Part shown: positions 7,406 through 15,404 of the stretch, one piece after another | Position numbering within the stretch: position 1 is the first letter of the stretch | How the letters are laid out: each line of letters opens with the position of its first letter | Virus record (IMG/VR): IMGVR_UViG_3300017760_000120 | Coordinates: 1-22,430 of that record | Origin: a virus | DNA: 22,430 bases | Strand: one strand, 5' to 3' | Notes under the pieces: model-generated | Database searches by the model: none | Told to the model about the DNA's origin: nothing | Seen by the model: only the letters and a program-made list of their open reading frames with translations | Translations under genes and position numbers: made by a program

Positions 7406-8463
7406 TGAAAAACAGAATATTAAAAAGACCTATGTTTAAGATGGGTGGATCCACTGACGGTATCATGTCAGGATTAGATACACCTAGTTTAGATGCGTCT
7501 AGAGCTACATATAATAGAGGTGGTGATGTTAGACAAAGAGTAGACACAATAAGAGGTATCTACGATGATATATTACCAGAAAGAGATCGTAGAGGCATGC
7601 CAGGATCTGTATCTAATTTACTAACCGGTTTTGGTTTAAATTTATTAGCACAGCCTGGTGGACAAAATATATTTCAAACAGCTGCAAAAGCAGCACAAAC
7701 GCCTTATCAACAATTTGTTGCAGCAAGAAGAGGTGAACAGGCTGAAGATAGAGCATTAACACAGGCTATTATTGGTGATGCCATTGAACAAGAGTCTGAT
7801 GAAGAAATAGCAAGATTAAAAGGAGAAAAAGGAAAGAGCTATGAGTTTGAAAAAAAATTAGGAGCTTATGAAGGTTTTCAAACAGCAATCTCAAATAATC
7901 TTGAAAAGATTAATTCTATTGATGAAGAAATAAAACAAAAACAAAAAGAACTTACAACAATAGAGGCTGGAGAAAAAGGCGAGATAGATACTGTTAAAGT
8001 AGATTCTATAAATAAAACAATTAAACAATTAGAAAAAGAAGGCAAAGATTTAGCTAGCTCAAATAAAAAAATAAAAAGAAGATCTGAAATAGTTCTTGGA
8101 AATGAATCTGACTTAGATAGACAAGTTCGTTTAGAAAGAGAAGAAGGTAATATAACAGTGGCTGAATATAATGAATATTTAAGAACAGGTAAATTACCTG
8201 AATCTTTAGGAAAAGCTGAAGGAGGTAGAATCGGATACCAAGAAGGAGATATGGTTGATACACCTACATTATCTCGAGCTTCTGCGATAGATTATAACAC
8301 ATTAAGATCAAGGCTTCCAAAAGAAATAGGAAACGATATTGTTAAACTTATATCTGACAGTAATAAAGCCTTGACTGATTTTGCAAATATCAGAACACAA
8401 CAAGACGTAGATCAATTTAACCAAGCATACAACGTAAATCTAGTATTACCAGCGGAGGAGTAA
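7405..8463 (+). CDS. Putative internal/ejection protein with coiled coil
   Basis: This 352-residue protein starts at a TAATG overlap and ends 1 base before the next ATG. Residues 1-110 hold a Gly/Arg-rich start and a helical region with LLTGFGLNLLAQPGGQNIF. Residues about 112-245 are highly charged and predicted coiled coil (for example EEIKQKQKELTTIEA and INKTIKQLEKEGKDLA). At 270-282 it carries KAEGGRIGYQEGD, a short Gly motif that recurs in structural proteins of marine podoviruses. The C-terminal 70 residues look globular and helical. Its place directly before the giant protein suggests the middle member of a three-part ejection set. No enzyme motif is visible. Confidence 0.58.
   Translation: MKNRILKRPMFKMGGSTDGIMSGLDTPSLDASRATYNRGGDVRQRVDTIRGIYDDILPERDRRGMPGSVSNLLTGFGLNLLAQPGGQNIFQTAAKAAQTPYQQFVAARRGEQAEDRALTQAIIGDAIEQESDEEIARLKGEKGKSYEFEKKLGAYEGFQTAISNNLEKINSIDEEIKQKQKELTTIEAGEKGEIDTVKVDSINKTIKQLEKEGKDLASSNKKIKRRSEIVLGNESDLDRQVRLEREEGNITVAEYNEYLRTGKLPESLGKAEGGRIGYQEGDMVDTPTLSRASAIDYNTLRSRLPKEIGNDIVKLISDSNKALTDFANIRTQQDVDQFNQAYNVNLVLPAEE
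8454..8460 (+). promoter_or_regulatory. Strong Shine-Dalgarno for the 1376-aa gene
   Basis: GGAGGAG at 8454-8460 lies 4 bases before the ATG at 8465 and is the best ribosome-binding site seen in the window. It lies inside the last codons of the preceding gene. Most other genes here rely on overlapping stop-start junctions with weak sites, so this one implies high translation of the giant virion protein. Confidence 0.7.
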
Positions 8464-8464
8464 A

Positions 8465-11400
8465 ATGCCTCTATTTAAGGAACCTAAATATAAAACAAGT
8501 AAAATAGATCTTGATAAAGATACAGTCTTTAAATCATTAAAAAAAAGAACAAATCCAAAACCAAAAAAAGAAGTTAAATTTACTTGGAGTGGATTAGGCA
8601 ATCTTGTTAGAAGTCTTGCTCCTACTGATCCTCGTAAATTTGAACGACTTGGTTTATTAGCTAGTGGTGAAGCTAAACCAGAAGAGAAAGACTATATTGA
8701 TTTTTTTGAAGATGTAGAAAAAGGATTATATGGCATAGCAGAAAATACAGCTTACTCTATTGGAGATCTTGCAACTTCAGGAATAGATGCAGTTGCTGGA
8801 ACTAATTTAAATGAAAGATTAGACAAAAGTTTTGAAGAAAATAAAATGGATGATCCTGAAACATTCATAGGTAAAGCTACAGAAATAGTGGGCACATACG
8901 GTATACCAGGAGGTGCTGCGTTTAAAATAATGAATAGAGTGAGAAAGTTATCTCAACTCAAAAGATCCAAAGCATTTTTAAGACTTACTGCGGGCAAGAA
9001 AATTTCTAACATAGCAAGTAGTGCTGGGTACATGGCGGGTGTTGTAGGTGCTACAGATTTTTTAGCTAACGATCCAGATAGACAAACCTTAGCTATTGAA
9101 CAAGAATCATTAGAAGGTTTATCCAGTAGAGAAAGAGTAGCTGCTAAATTTAGAAACAGATTAAGATTTGGTGCTGAAGGTGCTTTAATAGGAGGAGGTT
9201 TTGCTTTAGCAGGTAAACCTATTGCTCTTGGTATTAAATATGGAATTGTTAAGCCGTTAACAACAACCGCAAGTATAGGTTTAAAAGTTGCTGATAAAAC
9301 TGTAGTGCAACCTGTATCTTATCTATTATCAAAAGATAAATTAGTAATACCCACTATATCAAAAGGTTTACAAAAAGGTTCTGCTTATACATTAGAAAAT
9401 ATTTTATCTCCTCTGTTAATTGGTAAAGTGCCATTTAAAACACAGTTACCTAAATTTAAAGATTGGAGAATGTTTTCTGTAAACTCAGAAGACGAGGTTA
9501 AAAGACGTGTTAAAAAATTAGATAATTTTTTAGCTAAATTTAGATCTGTAGGAGAACAAACAGCTCAACAATATAGATTATCTACAGCTGCAAAAACAGA
9601 AATAAAAGCAGTAAATAGAACCATAGAAAAATATTTAGAAGATTTAGAAAAAAGGTCTTATGCTTTAGCAGGAGGTTTTTTAAAACATTATAATACACAA
9701 AAACCATCTCCCGCTTTACGAGACAAATACCTCAATGATGTTTTAGCTTATCTTAAAAAAGAAATGCCATTAGAAAAATTACCTGAAACTTTAAGAGTAT
9801 CCGCAAAAGGATTAGATACAGAGCTAGTAAAAGCTAAACAGAAGTTTGCTGATTTATTACCAGAAGGAGATCTTAAATCTTTTATAATTAATAATGTGCA
9901 ATCTTATATGCGTAAATCTTTCTCGGTGTTTACAAATCCAGAATATGCACCTAAGAAAGAGGTATTTGATGATGCGGTTAAATATTTTTCTACTGTTATA
10001 AAGGGCAATAAAGATATGACAGAAGCTGCATTAAAATTTATTAATAAACCTACCGATCAAGAACGAATTACAGAGTATGCAAAAAGTTTAACTAATAAAT
10101 TGTTAAGAGATGGTAAAAATAATGATTTAGATCCTCTTCAAGTATTACAACGAATAGGAAAAAAAGATTTGCGATTAGACAAAACTATAAAAACAGGAGA
10201 AGAATTACCTGATGCAGTTAAAAGATTACTAGGAGCAGAAGATGATTTAAAAGCATCTGTGTTAACCACAGTTAATCATGCAATCGTAAACACAACGAAT
10301 AAAAAATTAGCGGATAGATTAGCTATATTAGGACAAAGAGAAGGTTGGTTATACAAATCTAGAGAGGCTGCTATTGCAAACGGTATATTAGATCCACATA
10401 GAATACAGGCACCTCAAAGTTTAGGTTTATTAAATACAAGGTTAAATAATTTATATGGTAGTGCTCAAATATCTCAGGCTGTAAGAGGCACACCAGGAAC
10501 TTTAGATAATCTAATACAAAATAAAGCTTACAGAGGGTTATTACAATTTAAAGTAGCAACACAGTTTGGTAAAACGGTATTATCACCAGCCACACAAGTT
10601 CGTAACGTAACATCAGCCAGTCTATTTCCATTAGCCAATGGACATATTGGTGGCCGTGCATCTGTTACAGATGCTGTAAAAATAGTTATGGATGATATCT
10701 TTGGAGCAGGTAAGGATGTAACAACACCTCGGCTTATTAAAAGCATAGAAAATAAAATACGTTTAGGTGTGTTAGATGAAAACATTGTAGCATCAGAACT
10801 TGGTGCTGTATTAAAAGAAATTAAAAAAGGATCTGTAAATAATTTAGACGCTTTATACAATAAATTAACTAATGGTAGATTTTTTAAAGGTGCAACAAGA
10901 TTATATGCTGGAGGTGATAATCTCTGGAAATGGTATGGTCATGAATATGTAAAATCACAATTACGTTCTACTTACAAAAATGTTGATGATATTGCACAAT
11001 GGACTAGAGAAATAACAGGTAAAGAATATGACAGATTTTTACCATTCACAAGACAACTTAAAACATTTGATGATGCATTAGATGAAGCTTCAGCGTGGTA
11101 TATTAGAAACACATATCCAACATATAGTAAAGTTCCTGAAGCTATTAAAGCAATTAGAAAATTACCATTTGGTAACTTCGTGTCTTTCCCTGCAGAGATG
11201 ATACGTACATCATTTAATATTTTAAATATTGGTGCGAAAGAAATTGCATCTAGTAATGAAGCACTTCGTCAAATAGGTTATAGAAGAATGATAGGTGCAA
11301 GTTTTACTCTTGGTGGAGCAGGTACTTCCGCTTTAAATTTAGCTTCTTCGATTACAGGCACAACAGTAGATGAATTAGATGCATATAAACGATCGTTTGC

Positions 11401-12595
11401 AGCACCTTGGAATAAAGATTCTACACTATTACCAATGAATAAATGGAAAAATGGTGTTGGTAAAGCAATAAACTTTTCTTACTTTAGTCCCTATGAAGTT
11501 GTACAGAAACCATTTGAATCTCTAATTACAGAAATAGAACAAGGTAAACTTTTACAAAAAGATATTGATGATAGAACTTTAGAATTAGTCGGTTCTTTTT
11601 TAGGTCCCATTATTGAACCCTTTGTATCTGAAGCAATTGCGCTTGAAAGAACTTCAGACGTTATTCCAGCAGGATTTGGTGTTGGTGGCCGAGGTGGTCA
11701 AACAAAAACAGGAAGTAGAGTTTATTCACCAACTGATAGTGTAGGCGATAAAATAACAAAAAGCTTTGTTCATGTAGTAAAAGGTGTAGAGCCTGGAGTT
11801 TCAACAACAGGTAGAAAAATAGCAAAAGGAATAAATCAAGATTTAACTAGAGGAGGTGTACCTGTTAATTTAAGAGATGAATTATTAGCTTTATTCTCAG
11901 GTATTAGAATTATAAACGTAGATGCACCAAGAGCTTATAATTATAAATTAACTGAATATAATAAAAACAAAAGATCAGTTACTGTATCAGAAAAGTTTTA
12001 TAGTCCTGAAAACGCACAATCAAGAGGCGGAAAAACTTTAGTTAAAGAGTTTGAAAAAATTCAGGATGAGGGTCTTATGGTGCAAAGAAAATTTTATCAA
12101 GTATTAAAAGATGCTGAAGCCATGGGCGTGGACAAAAGAACATTAAGAAAATTAAATAAAGGTAGATTATCTAATAAAGAATTTAACAGAATTTTAAGAA
12201 ACAAATACACACCTGTAGGATACTCAAAATCTAGAATGAACAAGAGAGTTAGAGATATTGAAAAAGCTTTCCCTGATCAAGAAATAGATAAAAGTTTCGC
12301 ATATCCAAGAAGAGAATTAAATCAAATTATTAGAGAATATAGAAATAGACCTTTACAAAAAGAAGAAACAAAAGAGCAAGAAATAGAAGATCAAAGATCA
12401 GAAGTAACACCAAGACAAGAACCAACAAGAGTTAGTCAAGTACAAACACCACCTCTACCAAGAACACCTGCGCCAATAATATCTGGAACACAGACCGCAA
12501 ATGTGGTAAATCCAATGTCTGGGTTGACGCAAACTGAAACTGCATTATTATCCCCAGAAGAACAAATTATAAGACAAAGGACTAAAAGAGTTTAA
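8465..12595 (+). CDS. Giant internal virion / ejection protein (1376 aa)
   Basis: This is the largest gene of the window. The product is mostly helical and soluble, with an amphipathic, small-residue region near 240-290 (IGGGFALAGKPIALGIKYG) and another hydrophobic stretch near 942-965 (GASFTLGGAGTSALNLASS) that could insert in membrane. Residues about 700-960 look most conserved-like (LSPATQVRNVTSASLFPLA; YAGGDNLWKWYGHEY; LPFGNFVSFPAEMIRTSF). The last 85 residues are rich in Arg, Gln and Glu with Pro, probably disordered. Length, position after two helical virion proteins and absence of enzyme motifs fit a large ejectosome protein, the role of T7 gp16. I saw no lytic transglycosylase motif. 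A strong GGAGGAG precedes the start. A minus-strand reading frame at 10528-10860 is a shadow. Confidence 0.62.
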   Translation: MPLFKEPKYKTSKIDLDKDTVFKSLKKRTNPKPKKEVKFTWSGLGNLVRSLAPTDPRKFERLGLLASGEAKPEEKDYIDFFEDVEKGLYGIAENTAYSIGDLATSGIDAVAGTNLNERLDKSFEENKMDDPETFIGKATEIVGTYGIPGGAAFKIMNRVRKLSQLKRSKAFLRLTAGKKISNIASSAGYMAGVVGATDFLANDPDRQTLAIEQESLEGLSSRERVAAKFRNRLRFGAEGALIGGGFALAGKPIALGIKYGIVKPLTTTASIGLKVADKTVVQPVSYLLSKDKLVIPTISKGLQKGSAYTLENILSPLLIGKVPFKTQLPKFKDWRMFSVNSEDEVKRRVKKLDNFLAKFRSVGEQTAQQYRLSTAAKTEIKAVNRTIEKYLEDLEKRSYALAGGFLKHYNTQKPSPALRDKYLNDVLAYLKKEMPLEKLPETLRVSAKGLDTELVKAKQKFADLLPEGDLKSFIINNVQSYMRKSFSVFTNPEYAPKKEVFDDAVKYFSTVIKGNKDMTEAALKFINKPTDQERITEYAKSLTNKLLRDGKNNDLDPLQVLQRIGKKDLRLDKTIKTGEELPDAVKRLLGAEDDLKASVLTTVNHAIVNTTNKKLADRLAILGQREGWLYKSREAAIANGILDPHRIQAPQSLGLLNTRLNNLYGSAQISQAVRGTPGTLDNLIQNKAYRGLLQFKVATQFGKTVLSPATQVRNVTSASLFPLANGHIGGRASVTDAVKIVMDDIFGAGKDVTTPRLIKSIENKIRLGVLDENIVASELGAVLKEIKKGSVNNLDALYNKLTNGRFFKGATRLYAGGDNLWKWYGHEYVKSQLRSTYKNVDDIAQWTREITGKEYDRFLPFTRQLKTFDDALDEASAWYIRNTYPTYSKVPEAIKAIRKLPFGNFVSFPAEMIRTSFNILNIGAKEIASSNEALRQIGYRRMIGASFTLGGAGTSALNLASSITGTTVDELDAYKRSFAAPWNKDSTLLPMNKWKNGVGKAINFSYFSPYEVVQKPFESLITEIEQGKLLQKDIDDRTLELVGSFLGPIIEPFVSEAIALERTSDVIPAGFGVGGRGGQTKTGSRVYSPTDSVGDKITKSFVHVVKGVEPGVSTTGRKIAKGINQDLTRGGVPVNLRDELLALFSGIRIINVDAPRAYNYKLTEYNKNKRSVTVSEKFYSPENAQSRGGKTLVKEFEKIQDEGLMVQRKFYQVLKDAEAMGVDKRTLRKLNKGRLSNKEFNRILRNKYTPVGYSKSRMNKRVRDIEKAFPDQEIDKSFAYPRRELNQIIREYRNRPLQKEETKEQEIEDQRSEVTPRQEPTRVSQVQTPPLPRTPAPIISGTQTANVVNPMSGLTQTETALLSPEEQIIRQRTKRV

Positions 12596-12789
12596 TGGCA
12601 ATAGAACCTAAAACAACTAGAGAACATATTTTATCCCTGTATGGACATATATCAGGAGTTAAAAAAAATATTGCGCACATGCACAAAGGTATTCATGAAT
12701 TGGGTGGCAAGATAGACAAAATCTATTGGGTTCTTTTAGCTGCGGTGGGGACCGTGGCCTTACTTTTATTAGAAAGATTTATAACTTAG
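12595..12789 (+). CDS. Small C-tail-anchored membrane protein (holin-accessory-like)
   Basis: The 64-residue product has a charged helical N-terminal half (about 8-42, with LYGHISGVKKNIAHMHKGI) and one C-terminal transmembrane helix (about 43-60, IYWVLLAAVGTVALLLLE). This plan, a heptad-like amphipathic region before a terminal membrane helix, resembles XhlA-type accessory lysis proteins, but similar short proteins of unknown role are common after the structural genes of marine phages. The ATG overlaps the TAA of the giant virion gene (TAATG, 12593-12597). Its TAG (12787-12789) overlaps the stop of the opposing minus-strand gene (12786-12788), so it closes the rightward structural unit. Membrane location is well supported; a lysis role is only a guess from size and place. 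Confidence 0.68.
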   Translation: MAIEPKTTREHILSLYGHISGVKKNIAHMHKGIHELGGKIDKIYWVLLAAVGTVALLLLERFIT

Positions 12790-12989
12790 TCCTCACGATC
12801 ATCGTGCCAACGCTCGTTGATCTTACTAGCCATCCAATAAGCTATCGGAATACATAGTATAAATGTAATTTCTGCCGCTCTTAAAACACTTATATCCCAA
12901 AGTTTGTATACAATATGATGAATTCCTATCGGTGAGAACGCACCAACACATAATAATATTGCCATTCTAATATAATAAGGATATCTCAT
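12786..12989 (-). CDS. Small two-helix membrane protein (possible holin)
   Basis: This 67-residue minus-strand product has two predicted membrane helices, about 8-27 (RMAILLCVGAFSPIGI) and 36-54 (LRAAEITFILCIPIAYWMA), and a charged C-terminus (INERWHDDRED). Two short helices with a charged tail fit a class II holin or another small inner-membrane protein. Its ATG overlaps the stop of the SNF2 helicase by four bases, so the two are one transcription unit despite their unrelated jobs. It ends by overlapping the stop of the convergent small membrane gene. No lysin is encoded next to it. The gene is believable from the overlap and clean hydropathy; the role is open. Confidence 0.65.
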   Translation of the reverse strand: MRYPYYIRMAILLCVGAFSPIGIHHIVYKLWDISVLRAAEITFILCIPIAYWMASKINERWHDDRED

Positions 12990-14416
12990 ATCCAGTCTCT
13001 TAACTCTTCACCCATGACTTCTGAAGCTATATTTATCTTCTTACGTAAAGCTTTTACAATTTTTTCATCTACCGTATCTTGAGCTATAATATCTACATAG
13101 GTTACTGTTTTCTTTTGACCTATTCTGTGCGCTCTATCCTCTGATTGCATTCTTTTTTCAAGATCATATCCATTAGAATAATAAATCACTGTGTTAGCCT
13201 CTGTAAGTGTAATACCATAACCACCTGTCTGTGGCGTACCGACCAAGAACCGTACACCGTTGTTAGCTTGAAACTTTTTAATATTCTTTTGTCGTTCTTC
13301 TTGTGGAGTTAAACCATAATAACTAACCACGGACCCCGGACCATACTTATCCGTTAGAATATTAACTATGTTTTTTACATCCTGTTGGTAATGTCCCCAG
13401 ATAATAACCTTGCCTTCTATTTCTTCTAATACATCTAAAAGTTCTGTTAATCTATTATTTTTTACAGGCTGTATACTGCCATCATCAGCTGTAAAATGAC
13501 CACAAGTAATCTGCTGCAGTCTCATTAATTGTGTCAGAACAGTAACAGAAGTAACTCGTTTACCATTAAGAGTTGCAAAAGCTTCTTTTTTCATTTGTTC
13601 ATATATTTTAGCTTGTTCTGAAGATAATGTTATTTCTCTTTTGATGTAAACCTTTTCTGGTAGATCTAAACAATCTTGTTTTAAAACTCTGTATGAAAAA
13701 GATTTAAGAGTTTCTGATAACTCTTTTAGATTCTGAAATTGTTTAACTACATTTACACTTCGACCATGGACATGGATAGTCTTCATCTCTGCATATCTAT
13801 TTCTAAAAGCATAGTAAGAAGTAAACTGTAAAAGACTAGGATTTAAAAACTCACATTGAGAGTATAAATCTAATGGATTTCTAGTTACAGGCGAACCTGT
13901 CATTATTCTTCTATACTTGCAAAGATCACCTAGTGATAGAATATTTTTAGTTCTCTTTGCTTTTGGATTTTTTATTGTAGTGGATTCATCAATAGCTAAC
14001 ATTGATTTGTGTGATCTTAAAAATTTAGCAGCAAATAGTTTACCTTTATCTGTGCTTAGAGCTTCAACGTTCATAACTAGAATGTGTAGGTCTTGACCCG
14101 TTTCGAACAGTCGATCTAATTTCTCTTGTTGTTTTTTATTTATGTTAGGCTGCCATAATACTGTCACATTTTCGATATGATCAGGTAAGTGTGTGGGTAA
14201 CTCTTGGTTGTACCAGGTTCCTACAACTCCTTTTGGAGCAATAATTAAAGCACCATCAACTTTACCTTTGTCATAAAGCATAGCTAAATTATCAATTAGA
14301 ACTTTTGTTTTGCCAGTTCCCATTTCCATAAAATATGCATACTCTTCTTTGTGCCAAGAATTTTCTAAAGCAGTAAGCTGATGCGCATATGGCTTCGTTT
14401 TAAATTTGTAGTTCAT
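12986..14416 (-). CDS. SNF2-family helicase-like ATPase
   Basis: This 476-residue protein has the full set of SF2/SNF2 motifs: the Q-like YAHQLTALE (10-18), Walker A GTGKT (33-37), motif Ia APKGVVGTW (60-68), DEST (143-146, replacing DEAH/DExx as is usual in phage SNF2 proteins), motif III MTGSP (172-176), motif V-like GYGITLTEA (399-407) and motif VI QSEDRAHRIGQ (424-434). It is close to a minimal SNF2 core, with no extra DNA- or chromatin-binding domain. Such proteins translocate on double-stranded DNA; in phages they are thought to aid replication, recombination or removal of bound proteins. It is the only large minus-strand gene here, divergent from the replication genes and convergent with the structural genes. 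The promoter is probably in 14417-14459. Confidence 0.92.
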   Translation of the reverse strand: MNYKFKTKPYAHQLTALENSWHKEEYAYFMEMGTGKTKVLIDNLAMLYDKGKVDGALIIAPKGVVGTWYNQELPTHLPDHIENVTVLWQPNINKKQQEKLDRLFETGQDLHILVMNVEALSTDKGKLFAAKFLRSHKSMLAIDESTTIKNPKAKRTKNILSLGDLCKYRRIMTGSPVTRNPLDLYSQCEFLNPSLLQFTSYYAFRNRYAEMKTIHVHGRSVNVVKQFQNLKELSETLKSFSYRVLKQDCLDLPEKVYIKREITLSSEQAKIYEQMKKEAFATLNGKRVTSVTVLTQLMRLQQITCGHFTADDGSIQPVKNNRLTELLDVLEEIEGKVIIWGHYQQDVKNIVNILTDKYGPGSVVSYYGLTPQEERQKNIKKFQANNGVRFLVGTPQTGGYGITLTEANTVIYYSNGYDLEKRMQSEDRAHRIGQKKTVTYVDIIAQDTVDEKIVKALRKKINIASEVMGEELRDWI

Positions 14417-14459
14417 CTTTCTATTGACAGGTATATAGGATTTTGCTAATAAGTCAAGT
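14417..14459. promoter_or_regulatory. Divergent control region with overlapping promoter-like elements
   Basis: This 43-base gap separates the leftward helicase unit from the rightward replication unit. Rightward, TTGACA (14424-14429) is a perfect -35 consensus, with GCTAAT (14445-14450) as a possible -10 at a short 15-base spacing. Leftward, AGTCAA on the plus strand (14452-14457) reads TTGACT, followed after 14 bases by TATATA (plus-strand 14432-14437). The two elements are mirror images (TTGAC at 14424-14428, GTCAA at 14453-14457), so the promoters would occupy the same DNA in opposite directions. A rightward start near 14457 would give an almost leaderless mRNA, which fits the absence of a Shine-Dalgarno before the ATG at 14460. 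Neither spacing is ideal. Confidence 0.5.
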
Positions 14460-14867
14460 ATGAAAGAAAAAGAAAGTATAGATCTTGCAGAGGTAAGAAA
14501 AAATAAACCGCCGACAGTTTATGTGGTGCAAGAAATTGCAGGCACAAGAGAAGGTCGTCCTAAATTTAATATTATGGGTGCTGCTCAATACGGCAACTTA
14601 AAATTTTTATTAGATGAAAGATCACAGATTATATTTTCTCCAGGTCCGTTAATATTTAAATTAAGAAATGCCTTAAGAGATTTTAAGAGCACAGACTATT
14701 TGCTATTAACTGGAGACCCTGCTATAATAGGTGTGACTTGTAGCATTGTATCAGAGTATACAAACGGCAAGTTCAATTTATTGAAGTGGGATAAACAAGA
14801 AAAAAGATATTATCCTATCGAGATAAATCTTTATGAAACAGGAGCAACGAATGACGATAGACTTTGA
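14460..14867 (+). CDS. Conserved phage protein of unknown function (135 aa)
   Basis: This is the first gene of the rightward replication unit. The product is a small alpha/beta protein: after a charged leader, PPTVYVVQE (17-25) forms a strand, then FSPGPLIFKLRNALRDF (59-75) a helix, DYLLLTGDPAIIGV (79-92) a buried strand and turn, and FNLLKWDKQEKRYYPIEINL (105-124) a terminal hairpin. The segment TGDPAIIG is the most motif-like, but I cannot link it to a known nucleotide-binding site. I recall similar proteins beside helicase and replication genes in many uncultured marine phages, always without function. No ribosome-binding site precedes the ATG, fitting a leaderless or near-leaderless transcript. 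Its end overlaps the next gene. Confidence 0.72.
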   Translation: MKEKESIDLAEVRKNKPPTVYVVQEIAGTREGRPKFNIMGAAQYGNLKFLLDERSQIIFSPGPLIFKLRNALRDFKSTDYLLLTGDPAIIGVTCSIVSEYTNGKFNLLKWDKQEKRYYPIEINLYETGATNDDRL

Positions 14868-15402
14868 GAAAGATCAAGAAGAAATATTGGATAAGACTGC
14901 CAATATTAATAAGCTAGCAGATAAGATTAGAGAAATGCAAGCAGTTCAAAAAACCATCGAAGCTGAAGAAGAACAACTCAAACAAAATAAAAAACATTTA
15001 GACTACATATCTGGTGAAGTTATACCTACAATGTTGTCTGAAATGGGTTTGTCTTTTTTAAAACTTCAAGATGGATCATCTATAGAAGTAAAAACAAATT
15101 ACAGCGCCACAATTACACAAGCTAAAAAAGCTGAGGCGTTTAACTGGCTTCGTGAGAATGGCCTGGGCGATATAATCAAAAATGAGATATCCGTATCGTT
15201 CGGTCGTAACGAGGATAACAAGGCGGCTGATTATGCCGAACTTGCAAAGAGTCAGGGTTTAGACCCGATGCAAAAGCTGAAGGTCGAACCTATGACTCTA
15301 AAAGCGCTAGTCCGTGAGCGTATGGAGGCAGGAAAAGAAATGCCGACGGAACTTTTCAACATCTTTGTTGGAAATAAAACAACAATAAAAAGGAAACAAT
15401 AA
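14851..15402 (+). CDS. Coiled-coil replication-region protein of unknown function (183 aa)
   Basis: I place the start at the ATG of 14851 rather than at the in-frame ATG of 14833, because GGAG (14841-14844) stands 6 bases before it. This gives 183 residues and a 17-base overlap with the previous gene. The first ~65 residues are charged and heptad-like (NINKLADKIREMQAVQKTI), probably a coiled coil. A globular part follows with GLSFLKLQDGSSIEVK, EAFNWLRENGLGDIIKN and SVSFGRNED, and the end carries VEPMTLKALVRERM and LFNIFVGNKTTIKRK. Similar proteins precede a partner like the next gene in marine phages, as I recall. A role in replication or single-strand DNA handling is suggested only by position. 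The segment 15121-15360 is much richer in GC than its surroundings. Confidence 0.68.
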   Translation: MTIDFEKDQEEILDKTANINKLADKIREMQAVQKTIEAEEEQLKQNKKHLDYISGEVIPTMLSEMGLSFLKLQDGSSIEVKTNYSATITQAKKAEAFNWLRENGLGDIIKNEISVSFGRNEDNKAADYAELAKSQGLDPMQKLKVEPMTLKALVRERMEAGKEMPTELFNIFVGNKTTIKRKQ

Positions 15403-15404
15403 CC

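Noticed and set aside
10528-10860. Minus-strand 110-residue frame inside the giant virion gene
   Set aside because: There are no motifs, no ribosome site and no partner genes; the plus-strand gene continues intact through it.
14833-14850. Upstream ATG at 14833 as the start of the coiled-coil gene
   Set aside because: The ATG at 14851 has GGAG at proper distance, while the 14833 start has no ribosome site and would lengthen the overlap with the preceding gene.
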